From NCBI RefSeq assembly GCF_037038585.1, contig NC_092523.1, positions 48,563,501 through 48,627,500 of the forward strand: a stretch of 64,000 nucleotides of DNA, in the 5' to 3' direction. A model generated the notes under the pieces. That model ran no database searches. It had not been told where the DNA came from and saw only the letters and a program-made list of their open reading frames with translations. Shown in pieces: positions 31,789 through 44,239 of the stretch. Each line of letters begins with the position of its first letter. Within the stretch, counting starts at the first letter, position 1. The position numbers and the translations under genes were made by a program. The stretch comes from Patagioenas fasciata. Taxonomy: Eukaryota > Chordata > Aves > Columbiformes > Columbidae.

Positions 31789-34700
31789 TCACCACTGCTG
31801 CCAGCTGAAGTCATCATTGCTGCCAAAGACCAAGAAAAATCCTAGGATCGTGGCAAAGATGACCGTATTCCCCGTAAGAACAAGTGCACATGCGCCCCAG
31901 TAAATCTGTGAACAAGGGGAATTTAGTTAGACACATTTTGAACTGAATACTGACAAAAGAAAAGGTAACATCTTAATGTCACACTACAGACAAAGTTCAG
32001 CAAGAAGGTGCAAGAAGGTGATATCTCATTATTTGTTGTTAGGCCAAGAAGTCTGGGTTTACCCCCCAAAAAAAAAAAATCACCCAATGCACAGTTAGCC
32101 AAGCAGCTCTGCAAGTTTCTTCTGGCTGTGTTCAAAGTGCCAGCTAGCAGGCACAGTTGCTTTTCTGTAACATCCAAGAATAGTAAAGCAAGGCTAGGCA
32201 ACAGCATCAAACTTATCTGCAGCCCAGCTATACTCGCAAATCATGCTGTAAGACTTCTTTAAACAGACATTTAAGGATGCAGGCCTTCAAAATGCCAGCA
32301 GACATCCCAGTATGAAAAAAGGGGGTAAATGTTTTCCAAGGAGAAGTGGATTGCTCAAAGGGTGTGGCACATTCAAATGGACCAGCTTAGGGGCTCTTGC
32401 CCAAAGAGATTTTAGGAAGGTGGGCTCCATGTTTTTCACTTAGTAGTACTCTCTGAAATTCACATAAACAAGGTCAGCTTTTAAAGGATTTTAGTGAAAA
32501 GCCATATACCAGAAACAATGTAATGACAACTCAGAAGTTTAAAAATAACCAACATCATTTACAACGACTGCAAAAACACATTGTTTATTCATGTTTCTTT
32601 AGCCCAACTAGTCCACAAATTGCCTTCAAAGTATTCTATGCACTTTTGTATTTGGTTACTTGCCTGTTAAGTTTTCACACTATTTTCTACCTCGTTTTCT
32701 CTTCATTGCTTATATGCTGCTGGGATGTATTCCATGACCACAAGAAACAATTAGCAATCACAACATTCTGCCATGCTTCTGTTTCCAGTAGTTTGTATTG
32801 CCAAAAGAACTTTTATTCTGCTTCCATTGCATGCATCTTAAGTATGTATTTTTAAAAGTTGCTTAATGCAAGAGAGTTTAGCCCTCAGTATAAAAACATA
32901 AAGAACAAAGTTTTCTATACAAAACAAAAAAAATCACAAATTGAAATATTACTAACCAGTTCTGCTCTCGCAAACACTATTGGTAGCCCAAATGCTGAGA
33001 CAACAATGCCTGTCGTAAGAAATATTGCTAGCTCCTTGCAGGCATTACTTGTAGCATCTGTGTCATCTACTAATCTTCTTGCTATGCAGTATGGGATAGG
33101 AGAAAGGATGTAAAAAAACAGAACAAAGAGTGGCCAGTACTGGCTGAAAAAGAAAGGAGAAGAGAAGTTAAAAGTTAACTTGATTTACTCCCTGTTCTTT
33201 GTAAAATCAGTGCCTGGCATTTTCCCCATCTAGCATCCATGAGCCCAGCCAAAGCAAATCCTTTGCTTTGGAACAAGCTGACATTAATCCAACAGACAAC
33301 ATTTGTGAGCAGCTTCAGCTGACCTCAGCAGTGGCAGCAGAGAGCTCCTTAACAGGTTATTCATAAAGCAAGATTTCACTAAGCAAGCCTAAATCTAACA
33401 CCACCTCACAAGATGAGCTTAACTCTTGAAGTTTAACTTGTCAGTTTTACTCAAGAATTGCAGAGATATCTTTGTAGAGCCCTCACGTTATTTTGCCCAC
33501 AAGTTTCAGCACACATACATGGAACAGAGTATTCTTCTCAGCCGATACTCAGCTGCCATGGGGCACCAAGACTTTTTTTTTAGTCTGAACATAACTAACA
33601 AAAACCTACAAAAAGTACACTATCATATTGGCAACATTTTCTTTTATTGCTAGATTACTCAGACACCCCAATGCAGCTGCACATTGTTTCAATGAACTTT
33701 TATTGCATTGTTGGACAGGTGACTGTGTAATGATCTCCCCTCCTAAGGGTTTGTGTCAACAGCCCTGGTTTTGTAACAAAAAAGAGCTGGCATAAGAAAG
33801 CTACTCATACATGTAGAAAAACACAATTTGCAACCACTAATAGAAGAGCTATCAACATGATATTTGATATATATTTGACATTAAATAATTTGATTTAAAA
33901 TACTTTCTGTAAAGTCAGCAGTTGCTTCATAGTTCCTGGAAACAAAGAAAGGAATGAAGGCACTGGAAGGACAGGTAGCAGCTGCAGTTACTCCAGACGC
34001 TACATTACCGGGCGTGCTACACAGTCGATGGTCCACCCGAGAGCCACCAACAGCCCAGTCACCACCAAGTAGCCAAAGAAAATGCACACACCTCCCTCCC
34101 AATTGATACTTGGTCTCTGCATGAGATGCTACCTGCTTATCAGCCACAGAGGGACAATACTGGAGATATATTAGGAAAATGCTTTCTTTAACAGTTTGCA
34201 TTCAGGCCTAGTAATTTAGCTTTTGTTGCCTTCAGTTTTATGCTGAATTAATTAACTCCTGGTTGGCCTTTTTTCCCACCCCAATCTTTTGAAACCACAC
34301 ACACACACAAAAAAGCAAAAACCCAAACCCTTCCTACACACAGAGGACTTATCAGTCCATAATTATGAAAGCCAAACTACTCTGAAGTAACAGACATGCA
34401 AAAAGGAAGCACAAGAAGAGATTGCACATTACTTGTACTGGGGAAGGGCACATCCAAGCATCAGGAACATCAGTCCGACTGCTCCCCCAAAGGACAGGCT
34501 GATCAGGGCTACAAGGAGAACACAAACCGGCAGCAGATGAAGGTACCAACACACCGTGTAAAACACCCACCACAAGCTCCACATAGCGCGGCCAAAGCCC
34601 CGCCACAGCGAGAGCCCCCGGGCGGGACGGGCCGCTGACCCCTGGGCGGCAGAGCTCCCCGAGGGGCGACAGGGCGGGCAGTCCCGCGGGACGCTCCGCT

Positions 34701-34947
34701 TCTCATAGCAACCCCGGCAGAGCGGGGCCCGCCTGGTGCCGCGTCCCCCCGCCCGAGAAGGGCCGCACAGCCCCTTACCCGCCCCCCTCCCTATGAGGGC
34801 CTCCACCGGCGGCCGCAGGGCCTCCGCCAGGCGGCGGTGCGCTCGGCGCTGCGCAGACCCACCAGGGGAGCGGGCCGGGCCTCCCCGCCGCCGCCATCAA
34901 AGCAACCGCTCCGCCACCGCCCCCCGCGCACCTTTGATGCCGGCCAT
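31789..34947 (-). CDS. LEPROTL1: LEPROTL1, leptin receptor overlapping transcript-like 1
   Basis: Four coding exons (minus): 34932-34947, 34433-34508, 32957-33143 and 31789-31905; 396 nt, 131 aa plus stop, the same length as human. Exon 1 encodes only MAGIK and one extra base. The protein has four hydrophobic spans at about residues 5-27, 33-51, 69-89 and 100-120 and ends in DDFSWQQW. Segments [18 protein letters not shown] and [13 protein letters not shown] match LEPROTL1 and differ from its paralogue LEPROT. The family (Vps55-like) works in endosomal/Golgi membrane trafficking and limits surface levels of leptin and growth-hormone receptors. It is divergent from SARAF, with 366 bp between start codons, so the two share a CpG-island promoter. 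Confidence 0.97.
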
Positions 34948-35560
34948 GGCGCCACCCGCCCCGCGAGCCGCACAGGCAAAGTGCCACGCGCCGAGAAGCG
35001 GAACTACCGCACGCCAGAGGCCAGTCCCGGGACACGAGCGCGCATGCGCCGAATTCGTCCCGCCCGCTATACTCGCCGCTCCGGCCACGTGACGCGCGGT
35101 ACGTGGTGCACACGTGAAGGACCCGCGGCGTCACCTCCGCCCCCTTCCCGGAGCGCGCCGCTCCCACGCTGCCCATTGGCCCTGCTGCCTACTGGGGCGG
35201 GGCTTCAGGGCGGCTCCGCAGTGCGGCTCTTCTTCAGGCTCCATTTACTCTGGTAGGCTCAGCCAATGAGAGGCCGTTCCTCAAGAAGAGGGTTGACTCA
35301 GCCTAGGGCTGTCATGGCGGCTGTGAGGATGTCCGCGCTTTTCCTGCTCCTCCTCTGTGCTGCTGTGGGCCCCGCGCGGGGCTGGGACCAGCCGGGTGAG
35401 ACCCGTGGGGCTGGGGTTGCCTTCCTGAGGCCCTCGTGGCTGGAGGAGCCTCGAGCCCCTCAGCTGTCCCTCCGGTCACCGAGGCGGGGGCACGGCCGCG
35501 GTCTCTTGGTGCGGAGCGGTTTGCGGTGCTGACGGTGGGCGGCAGACGAGGGAGCGCTCC
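34590..35560. promoter_or_regulatory. Bidirectional CpG-island promoter of LEPROTL1 and SARAF
   Basis: A CpG-dense island spanning both first exons. Between the start codons (34947 minus, 35314 plus) are a palindromic NRF1 site GCGCATGCGC (35040-35049), an E-box/CLEAR-like CACGTG (35086-35091, in GGCCACGTGACGCG), and two NF-Y CCAAT boxes, one inverted (ATTGG 35175-35179) and one direct (CCAAT 35263-35267). No TATA box. NRF1 plus NF-Y sites are typical of divergent housekeeping promoters. Confidence 0.75.
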
Positions 35561-38500
35561 GGGGCTCGCGCCAGGGACGCGTTTTGGTTTGGGCTGCCTT
35601 TCAGTCGGCATGCGCCGCAGCAGTCATCCTGCTGCGTGGTTAGTGGCGGTTATGTGCCCTGGGGGGAACGGCCCAGAGCCCTCTCCAAGGAAACGGGAAA
35701 CTGCCGCGTTCCCCTCGGCCCGTCTGGTGCTTCTTAAGGCTTGAAGCGCACTCCTGAGGCCTTTGTATTGGCGGTATTTTCCTGCAAGGAGGCCCCTGTG
35801 TCTGGACGAACGCTGACCCTTGTACTGACTGTTGCAGGGAGGGTCTTGCTGCGGGAGGTGCAGGCGCTCACTCTCCGCAGAGACCAGTTTACGGCGTCCC
35901 GGCGGACACCGGCCGTCCCGCAGCTGCAGTGCACGGGAGGCACTGCAGGGTGTTCCCGCGTCCCTGAGGTGGTTCAGTGTTACAACAAAGGCTGGGATGG
36001 CTATGATGTACAGGTAACCGTTTAAAAATTGTTATATTGTTAAACGTGTGATGAAATAATCTTCCCTCTGACTAACTTCTGAAGGAGAAAAGAGTAGAGG
36101 GCTGGGTGACAGTTCAGTTTGCTTTTTGTTAGAGGACCTTTAACAAAGCTTAAACTTTTAGGGGTTGGGTTTTCTAGAACCTACTGTAAGTATATCTTTG
36201 AACTGTCCCTTAAGGTTCTAATGTAAAAAACACTGTGTAGCAAACCTTAATTGTTTTTAATTGAAATGGTGCCTGAGTTTATAAAATCAAACTTTTGTGA
36301 ACCCTTGAGGATGGTCTTGCTTTGATATCACTGCGTGGATTTCCCATTTTTAGACTAGAAAGGGCTAAAAATATTTGCATCACTTCAGCTCTACCTTGTA
36401 AAAAACAATTCAGACTTACATTACTTTCTCTTGCACGTTAGTATGCCAGTGAATAGTAATGTATTTCTGTTTTGTTAGCTGTTACCTATGCTTCTGCCAA
36501 TAGACTAACCAGGAATCAAGGCTGAAGATAATTGTTAAAGCTGATACAGTGTTGTAAAAGTGCAGACAAATTTAAATTGGCAGTTGATACTGCTGTCCTG
36601 AATAATTATGTTAGAAAATTTTTTTTTTTTTTCTCCAAAACATGTCACTTGTGGTTGGGGTGATACCTGAGTTCAGATACTTCAATGAAACGTGTGACTG
36701 AGAAATCTGCAAATATTCAACTGCAGAATCACAATCTGATTGTTAAGTGTTATATGTGAATTCTTAATGATGTCTGTCCCAAATTTTTGATTTCTGTGTG
36801 GATATAAATAGAATCAGGTGCACTGGGTTCCAGGTTTCCATGTTATATTTTTATAACTACCATCCAGTTTACATGGGACAGGTGTTTATTAAGTAGCTTT
36901 TGCACAGGGTACAGGTTATTTTTAGAAGTATTCATATATGAAAAGGAGGGATACTTGAAAAGAAGGGATACTTGAAAAGAAGGGATACTTCTGCTCAGTG
37001 AAGAAACACAAAATCAGCTTTATCTCAGAGTGTATTTGGGGAATCAGACAGGTGTTTTCATCTCTGGAGCAGTAGGTTTTATTTTGTGTTGTGTTTATTT
37101 TTTCAGTGGCAGTGCAAAGCAGACTTGGAAAATACCTACCATTTTGGACAAATTGAAGTAAGCTGTGAAGGCTACAATTATCCTGATGATCCCTACATCT
37201 TAAGAGGCTCCTGTAGTTTGCTCTTCAGGCTGGAGCTGACTGAGGAAGGTGAAAGGAAAGTGAAGAACTATGGAAGCTTTGGCTCTAGCTATTATCAGTC
37301 ATGGAAGGATTCTTCAGATTCTGGTGCTGGAGCAATTGTTATAATTGTTCTCCTGGTTCTTGCTTTTGGAGTGTACAAGCTCTTCCTCAGTAACCAGCAG
37401 CCTCAGCAGAGTTTTGGTGACAGTGATGGATTCACTAGACCGTTCTGGCAGAGCCAGCAGGCACCACCTCCTCCTGGTTTTAAGTCCAGCTTCACAGGTA
37501 GGGCTCAAAGCCATTTGTAGTACTCAAAAGAGCAAGCAGGGTTGTGCTGTTTTGTCTGTGGTGAGTGCAGGTGTGATAGACTTAAAACCAGTGCGATGAC
37601 AGTTGACTGTGCTGAAGTGGCTGCAGAGCCTGCAGCCAGCTTTGCATCCTGTTCTTTGTTCAAAAGTGAAAATAAGAACTTAGTTTCCCACAGGCTCTCA
37701 GGGCAGACTGTGCAGCAAGCTGCCATTTGAACCGTTGAAAAATCCATCTTCCCATGCTCTGCAAGCCTTCCTTTCATACTCTGTGAAAGAGGATGATTGT
37801 GACAGGGAAGAATAATTTTCATAAGTGATCTGGAAGAGAGGATAGTCTCACACAGGCAGAAACAAACTTATGCCAAGGAAGCACTTTGAAACTTCACAGA
37901 AGAGTCTTTCAGCTGTTGAGCTACCTGACCCCTGATTTCATTCGCAAAGAGTTGCTGGAGTTGAGTATCATGTACCACTTCTCTGTTTAACAGGTCCTTC
38001 AGTGTAGTCCCAGTGATTGAAAGATGTGGTTCCCAGAGCAGAGAACAGTGTGAACTACCATAAAAGAGCAGCACCTGAATCTCCTGTGGTGCCTTTCATC
38101 TCAAGTTGGAAATTGAATAAGCAGTGACAAGGCTGCTGCTGGGAAAAGATTCTCTTTTTCTTTTCCCAGAAAACTGATGTCTTTTGTCACTTCCTAAGTG
38201 GTCATAGTGTGTAAAGGAAATAAACATTACTCATCTGGTGTCTGACCAACACATTTGACTCTCTGAACATGTGAGTTGCTCACAGCACAGGAATTCAAAT
38301 TACATTCTGACAAATTGTATAATGTGTTTTTTTTTTTTTTTTTTTTTGTGAGATGGAGAAGGGGTTCTATCAAGTAAATAAATAGCAAAGACTAAATTTA
38401 CTTAGCCAAAAGCTTAAATTTTAGTAATGCTCGTTAATGCTTTTGTACAGGTTTGCTCAAGCCACTTGGCCAACAGAGGGTGTCAATATAATTGTTTTGG

Positions 38501-41500
38501 ATACCCTTGTGCAGGGCATGTGCAGCAGCTTTCAGATGTACTTGCAGCAGAAAATTAAAAGGATTCTGCTTCTGTATTACTAGTAGCTTTGCAAATTGGT
38601 TTCCATATTTCACACTTCAGTCTGTCTTATGCTGCGTGTGCATCCATGACATTGTGTGGACATGCCACTTTGTCACTGGTGTTATTACAGTAGTTATTAA
38701 GAGCCCCGGTAATGACAGAGGGCTCTGTCATACTCGGTATAGGCAAAACAGAGTGAAGAAATTTTTTTTTTTTTTCTGTGCTGACTGTTCCTTTCCAATT
38801 AATTGCACCAATGCATTTTTTCATTGTAGGAGTCTGAAATCTAGCAAGGCTAAGGACTTGAAAATACGTTTTCCTAATCATTACTGAAAACTGAGACACT
38901 TAAAATGCACACTGGGAGCTATATAAGGCTTAATTTATGCCATTTTTAATAATAAGTGTTAATGATGTCTCCTTATATTTTGAACAATCGGGAGGAAAAC
39001 ATTTTGAATGTGGGGCCAGCTTGAAAATATTAAGTGTTATGCTACTTCATGCATTTAGTATCTGCCTTAAATTTTGGCAGCAGAGGAAAAGCATATCTCT
39101 GTGTATTTCCACATGTTCCAGGAACATGTTAGTCTTCAAAAATCTGGACAGTAATGAAAAGTAATGTTGTTCACTTACTGCTGTTAATATTTAATTTGCC
39201 TCATTTTAAATCTCCTTAACATGTACAATGTGTCCTGTGAAACTTGTTTAGCTAGCCTGTCTTCATTAAATTCTACTTTTTCTTGTTAGTGGTTTGACAA
39301 GATCCTTAATGTTTACTCTAGATATTTCAACAAAAAATGACTCAGTTTTCTGAGTCAGCATTCAGCCGTGCTGCTTGTGAACAAATGAATTGGTTCATCT
39401 CCCTGATTAACATCATTTTTACAGTAAATTAAGTACTTTTTTTTTCTTCCAAATCAGCATGGTTTAATGGGTATATCATCCCAATGAGAGTTTTTCTCCC
39501 AATGCATTCAAAATGAAATTCAACATCAAATGCAATGTAGACTTCAACTAGTTATTTAAATTATTTTTTAATCTTCAATGACTTCAAACAATTCATACCA
39601 GTTTGAGGACAAACCAGGCCTTGTGTAACTTTTACACACAAAATCTGTGGTCCACTTTAAGTGGGCATGTTTCAGGGAACCCTAATGTTATCTTCAGTTC
39701 TTTCCTTTTATGTTTCTTTATGTGTTAAACCTGTGGTTGAACTTATTCTTGCATTGTGTTTTTCTCTAGATCAGAAAATGATTCTGCTTTGGATCTGCAT
39801 TTTCTCATTTTCTTTCTAAATAGAAGACATTTGGTTCTGAGTCAGAATGCCAGGTTATGCAGGTCACATGTAAAAAATTTACAGTTTTCCTTCCCCCACA
39901 ACCCACTTGATAGGCTTGCAGTTTCACCAGGCTATTTGTCAAGCTTTGTGACTCATGTGTAATAAAAACTTTGCAATGTGATTGCAGTTAGCATGTCTTT
40001 TGATAACAAATACCAGACTAGGATTACCAAAAACAATACAAAATAATGTTAGTCATTAGACTGAGCCACTGTTAACTCAAACTGTGCAGCTGTTCTGAGT
40101 GAGATTAGCAGCAGTGTGTTTCAGTGGTTAGTTCACTCTTTGGTCTTATGAACTTGATTTCTGTTGCCGCATCTGTTTCTGGCTTGCTGTGTAACTTAAG
40201 TAGATTGTTTGTTATTTCTTTTTCTATTTTTAATCTAAAGTACTTTTTGCTACGTTTTGCAAACATCAGGGCTGTGAAATTGTGTGGAAAGTAATTTTTA
40301 ACCTAAAACTCTTAACATTAGCATTTGTTTCCATATGATTTTTTGCTTTCTGAACTGTAAAACCTTTCAAGTTAAGCTTGATCAAGAATCTACTGATATC
40401 AGGAATTTATTGTCTGATTTTTCATTATCTTTAACAGGGGAGAGTCCTGTTGCAACAGCTAGCTGAGGATTAGGTGCCACTAACTGATATGTTTTCCATT
40501 TTCATTTTAAGAAGGCAATGGCTTTGGGACTTATTCCCATCATGCAACCAATTCAGGACCAGGATTTTGGACTGGATTAGGAGCAGGAGGCTTGCTGGGC
40601 TACTTGGCTGGCAGTCACAGGTAAAATACGCACACTGACAGATTTTAAACATCATTATGTTGGTGCAAAAGGAGTTGTGGGTTTCGCATTGTTGAAATTA
40701 GCCATTTGATATTGGGATACATTCTTAAAAGTGGTTATGTTATACATCACTTTAATGCTATTTTCTCACTTGTTTTTTCTTTTTGCTACTGACTTATTTG
40801 TTGTTTATTTTATATTTATTTTAGACTAAATAAAGGAACTAGCTTCCTAACTTAGGCTTCTTTTCTTTTAAAAGTCTTTGATCACCTATGATTTTTTTTC
40901 TAGCTGTTTGAAATTATGTGCCTGAAAATGCTGGTGCCAAAAAGTGTAAGATATATAGCTACTTGTAAATTTCAACAGCACAACATTCCATATCTATAGA
41001 AGCAAGTAATTCAAATCAGTGAGTCAAAGGTCATGATATGTTAGTCTTACTGATACAACCTTTTCTAAAGAGTTAACAGAACAGAAGGATGTTTTGTTTT
41101 GTCTTACATGGCTGGGATGTAGGTGTTGCCAAAATGTATTTGAGCTTCAGATGTCAAATCTACTTTCTTGTCTGAGAGAGTCTAAGGTCAGAATTTTGGA
41201 GGCAAAAAGTTCCTCATTTGCTATTGTTAGAATTGCTTATCCTGAAGAACGAGGTTTAACTTCCTTTTGGAAGTCTACAGACATTATTATGACAACACTG
41301 GATCTCCTTTCCCTCAGCATGTTAATTACATTAAATAGGGAGATTTCCAGTTTTGAAACAACTGCCTGCTTACAGTTTTCCCTCAGAGACGCACTCCTCT
41401 TGTTGTTTGGCATGGTAATTCCTTAGTTTTTCATAATGGCACTAATGAAGCCTTCCTTCTACTCTTTCTCATTAGAGCACAGTCATGTTCTCCATATTAT

Positions 41501-42067
41501 GGTATGTGGACAGATCCCACAGCTGCACCTCCAATGAGTGGGCAGTCAAGCAATTCAACACAAGGCAGCAGTTCAGGAACAAGAACTGCTTCTGGTAAGG
41601 CAAAAGAGCAAGTGTTCTTTATTTTACTACTTGGTACAGGTGGGCATGTAACAATGTCCCTTATTTCTATTTCCTATGGAAGCAGGAGAGCATTGTGGGG
41701 CATGAAACTCCCCAGAGACCTACAGTGGGCATGGTACCACCAGTACTGGATTTGTCTCCATCTACAAAGTGCATTAGTTTAAGGCTTTCCCCTTTGGTGT
41801 GCCCTACACATGCTCTTCTCTAGCTAAAGTGTACAAACATGATTTCTTTGTATGGAGCAGGTTGCCTAATCTGCAAGAATAGAATATTTTTTCAGGCCAG
41901 TCAGCTCAACAGTTGTTTGCTGTTCTACTTTATGTGAATAGGTTTAAGTCACCTCATATACTATCTTTAATCTTTTTAGAACTGGGGAGAGCCCAGTGGA
42001 AAGGATGTGGTAGAACTGACACTTTTTTTTTTCATTTGCAGGCTTTGGGGGCACAAAACGAAGATGA
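35314..42067 (+). CDS. SARAF: SARAF (TMEM66), store-operated calcium entry-associated regulatory factor
   Basis: Six coding exons (plus): 35314-35395, 35838-36013, 37107-37497, 40512-40620, 41476-41594 and 42042-42067; 903 nt, 300 aa plus stop (human 339). Signal peptide about 1-23 (MAAVRMSALFLLLLCAAVG), a lumenal cysteine-bearing domain about 24-158 with QC.GGTAGC, NKGWDGYDVQW.C and SCEGY..(E/D)D.Y(V/I)LRGSC as in human SARAF, one membrane span about 160-178, then a cytosolic Ser/Pro/Gly-rich tail with PPPGFKSSFTG, GPGFWTGLG and a terminal GGTKRR. SARAF sits in the ER membrane and promotes slow inactivation of STIM1-ORAI1 calcium entry. The start at 35314 follows an in-frame upstream ATG (35266) that would hide the signal peptide, so 35314 is preferred. 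The tail is shorter than in human. Confidence 0.96.
36940..36990 (+). repeat. Three-copy 17-bp minisatellite in SARAF intron 2
   Basis: Three back-to-back copies of GAAAAGRAGGGATACTT; copies 2 and 3 are identical and copy 1 has one base different. It lies about 115 bp before SARAF exon 3. Confidence 0.85.
38327..38347 (+). repeat. Poly-T run
   Basis: 21 consecutive T in SARAF intron 3; no retroposon body was recognised next to it. Confidence 0.8.
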
Positions 42068-42820
42068 AATCCGTGATGTTACTATATATGAGTGATTGAA
42101 CTAAACCTTCTTGTGTGTTAGCACTTTGGGTTTTTTTAGTAGTATGCTTCAGAAGTGGATATGAGAAGAGGTGTGAAGGACTAGGCAAAGAATTCTTCTC
42201 TTTCCCCAGGGAAATGTAGACTCTTACTCTTGTTTAGGGTGTTACAGGTGCTAGAACATCCACTATTTTACAACAGAAGCTTCTCATAAGATCCAAAATA
42301 AACTCATCCGAGTTAAGAAGGACGAGGTTACAGTGCCTGTATGGCTGTCTATGCTTGAGGGATTATGGCAATGGTAGCCTTGCCAGATTTTCAAAGCAAG
42401 TAGCTTACTCATGTTCTGGGTTCAGTTCCATTTAATCCAGAATTTCTGAGCTTTTGTTCTCTTTTTTTTTTTTTTTTTTTCTTGGTGGTCCAGCATCTAA
42501 AAGGCCTCGTGTGGAATGCACCTGATATTTAAGGGGGGGGTGTTCATCAAAGCTACTTTTTTTGTCTTTGTAAAATTCATGTGAACGTTACTGTAAGTGC
42601 AATCGGCTACTCAGATGGATGCTGGGGTTTTTCCTTAGTGGAAAAGAACAAAACAAGAGAGAGACTAACATTAATATAATGTTTGTATCTGTGCTATGTG
42701 ACTATTGGAGGCAAAATTTGCAGATCTGGGGACGCTTTATGTTTTAGGATTTATACAAGTGGCTGTGCAAACCTGGGGGATTTTGTGTATAAATTATGAA
42801 AAATAAAACAACCTGAAATG
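42068..42820 (+). other. SARAF: SARAF 3' UTR
   Basis: Non-coding sequence after the stop. It holds AATAAA at 42297-42302 and at 42802-42807, and a 19-base T run at 42462-42480. Either signal could end the transcript; further AATAAA copies at 44010-44015 and 44018-44023 leave room for a longer UTR. Confidence 0.6.
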
Positions 42821-44239
42821 AGACAAGGTAATCCTTCTCTAATTGGATTTTTTCCTGGAAGACTGAAGTCATTTAAATTCAGGTGGCTATGGACACTTTG
42901 CCCTCATAGGGTCTCCATACTTTTATTTTAATGGTAGATGTTAGGAATGCTCTGAAAACTTATGATGTGAATGGTCTGTCCTGCTAGATGACCCGTCCAG
43001 GACACAGTAAACCAAAGGTGCTCATTGCAAAAGGGAAGGGGGCATTCTTAATCCAATGCTGGTAGTATCTCTAGAATGTAGCAGGCCCTGGAACTAAGCA
43101 GAAAAGGAAATTTTTAATTTTAAATGGAATGGGGTGTCAATTTGGGATTGATACCTAATGGGATGTCAACTTTCCCAAATGTACTTTTTAAAAACAAAAT
43201 ATTGTCAAAGAGTGGGGAGCAGAGAGGCCTTGCTTTGTTTTGTGGTGATATTTTTGGGGCTCTGAGAAGTGTCACATAGTTCTTGTGTGATTTGCTGTGA
43301 CTTGCGAGAGGCATTGTTGAAAAAACAGAAATGTCTCAGGATTGTCGGGGAGGAGAGAGGGGGAAAGTGAAAAATCGGCTGGTTAACAACCAGGTTTTAT
43401 CCAGAGGCCGTCCTAATACAGCTTAGAGGTGTGTGGATGTGCACAGCTTTTCCATGGTGTAAACAAGAAGTCAACAGAACCTACCAAAAAAAGTGTAGAA
43501 CTTGTGCTGAAAATGTGAAAATCTTGATAAAATTGGTAGCTTGAGGATAAAGTAGTTGTTTGCTTCTCAGAACCACTTGAGGATTGGAGGGGGAAACACC
43601 TTTATTAATAGCCTGCTTGATCAACCTAGAAAGCAGAGAAATGACAAAGACTGTAACTGTTGGCCTGTTAGGAAGTCTTACCTTTTATGAGGAAAAGTAT
43701 GTGATAAATCTTATATTTTTGACCCAACATAGCAAAATCATGTATTTTAAATGTGGAGTTTTTACTTATTTCGAAGTGTATTCAAGTTGAAACTTGTCAG
43801 AATCAATACTTTCTTTGCCAGCTAATTACATAACAATGAAACTGGATTTTTGCTAACTGGGTGGTTCAAAGCTGAACTTTGCTCTCAAATTATAATGTGT
43901 TAAGAAATGTTTTGAACAATGTTTTAACTTGTATTTATCATTTATCATGATGAATTACCATAGTTTTGGAATCTCTTTGTAGGATATTTTTTCCCCTTCC
44001 CTTTGATAAAATAAAGAAATAAATGAATAACGAGTGTTTTTGTCTTTAAAGCACCATCTTGAGGCCTGCAGAGATGGCACTCTGTTTTTCAAGTTTGGCA
44101 ATGTCTCATCATCAACTTCCAAGGTGGTGTAATAACAGCTGTTACCCCTAGATGCAGGGCTGGTAAGCTGTGTATTTTGTTTCAACAAAATAAAATGGTA
44201 CTGGGAATAGTGTTATTTCCTGTATTGGATTTTCAGTAA

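Noticed and set aside
31789-34947. Considered LEPROT in place of LEPROTL1
   Set aside because: The residues [26 protein letters not shown] and FSWQQW are those of LEPROTL1; LEPROT differs at these sites.
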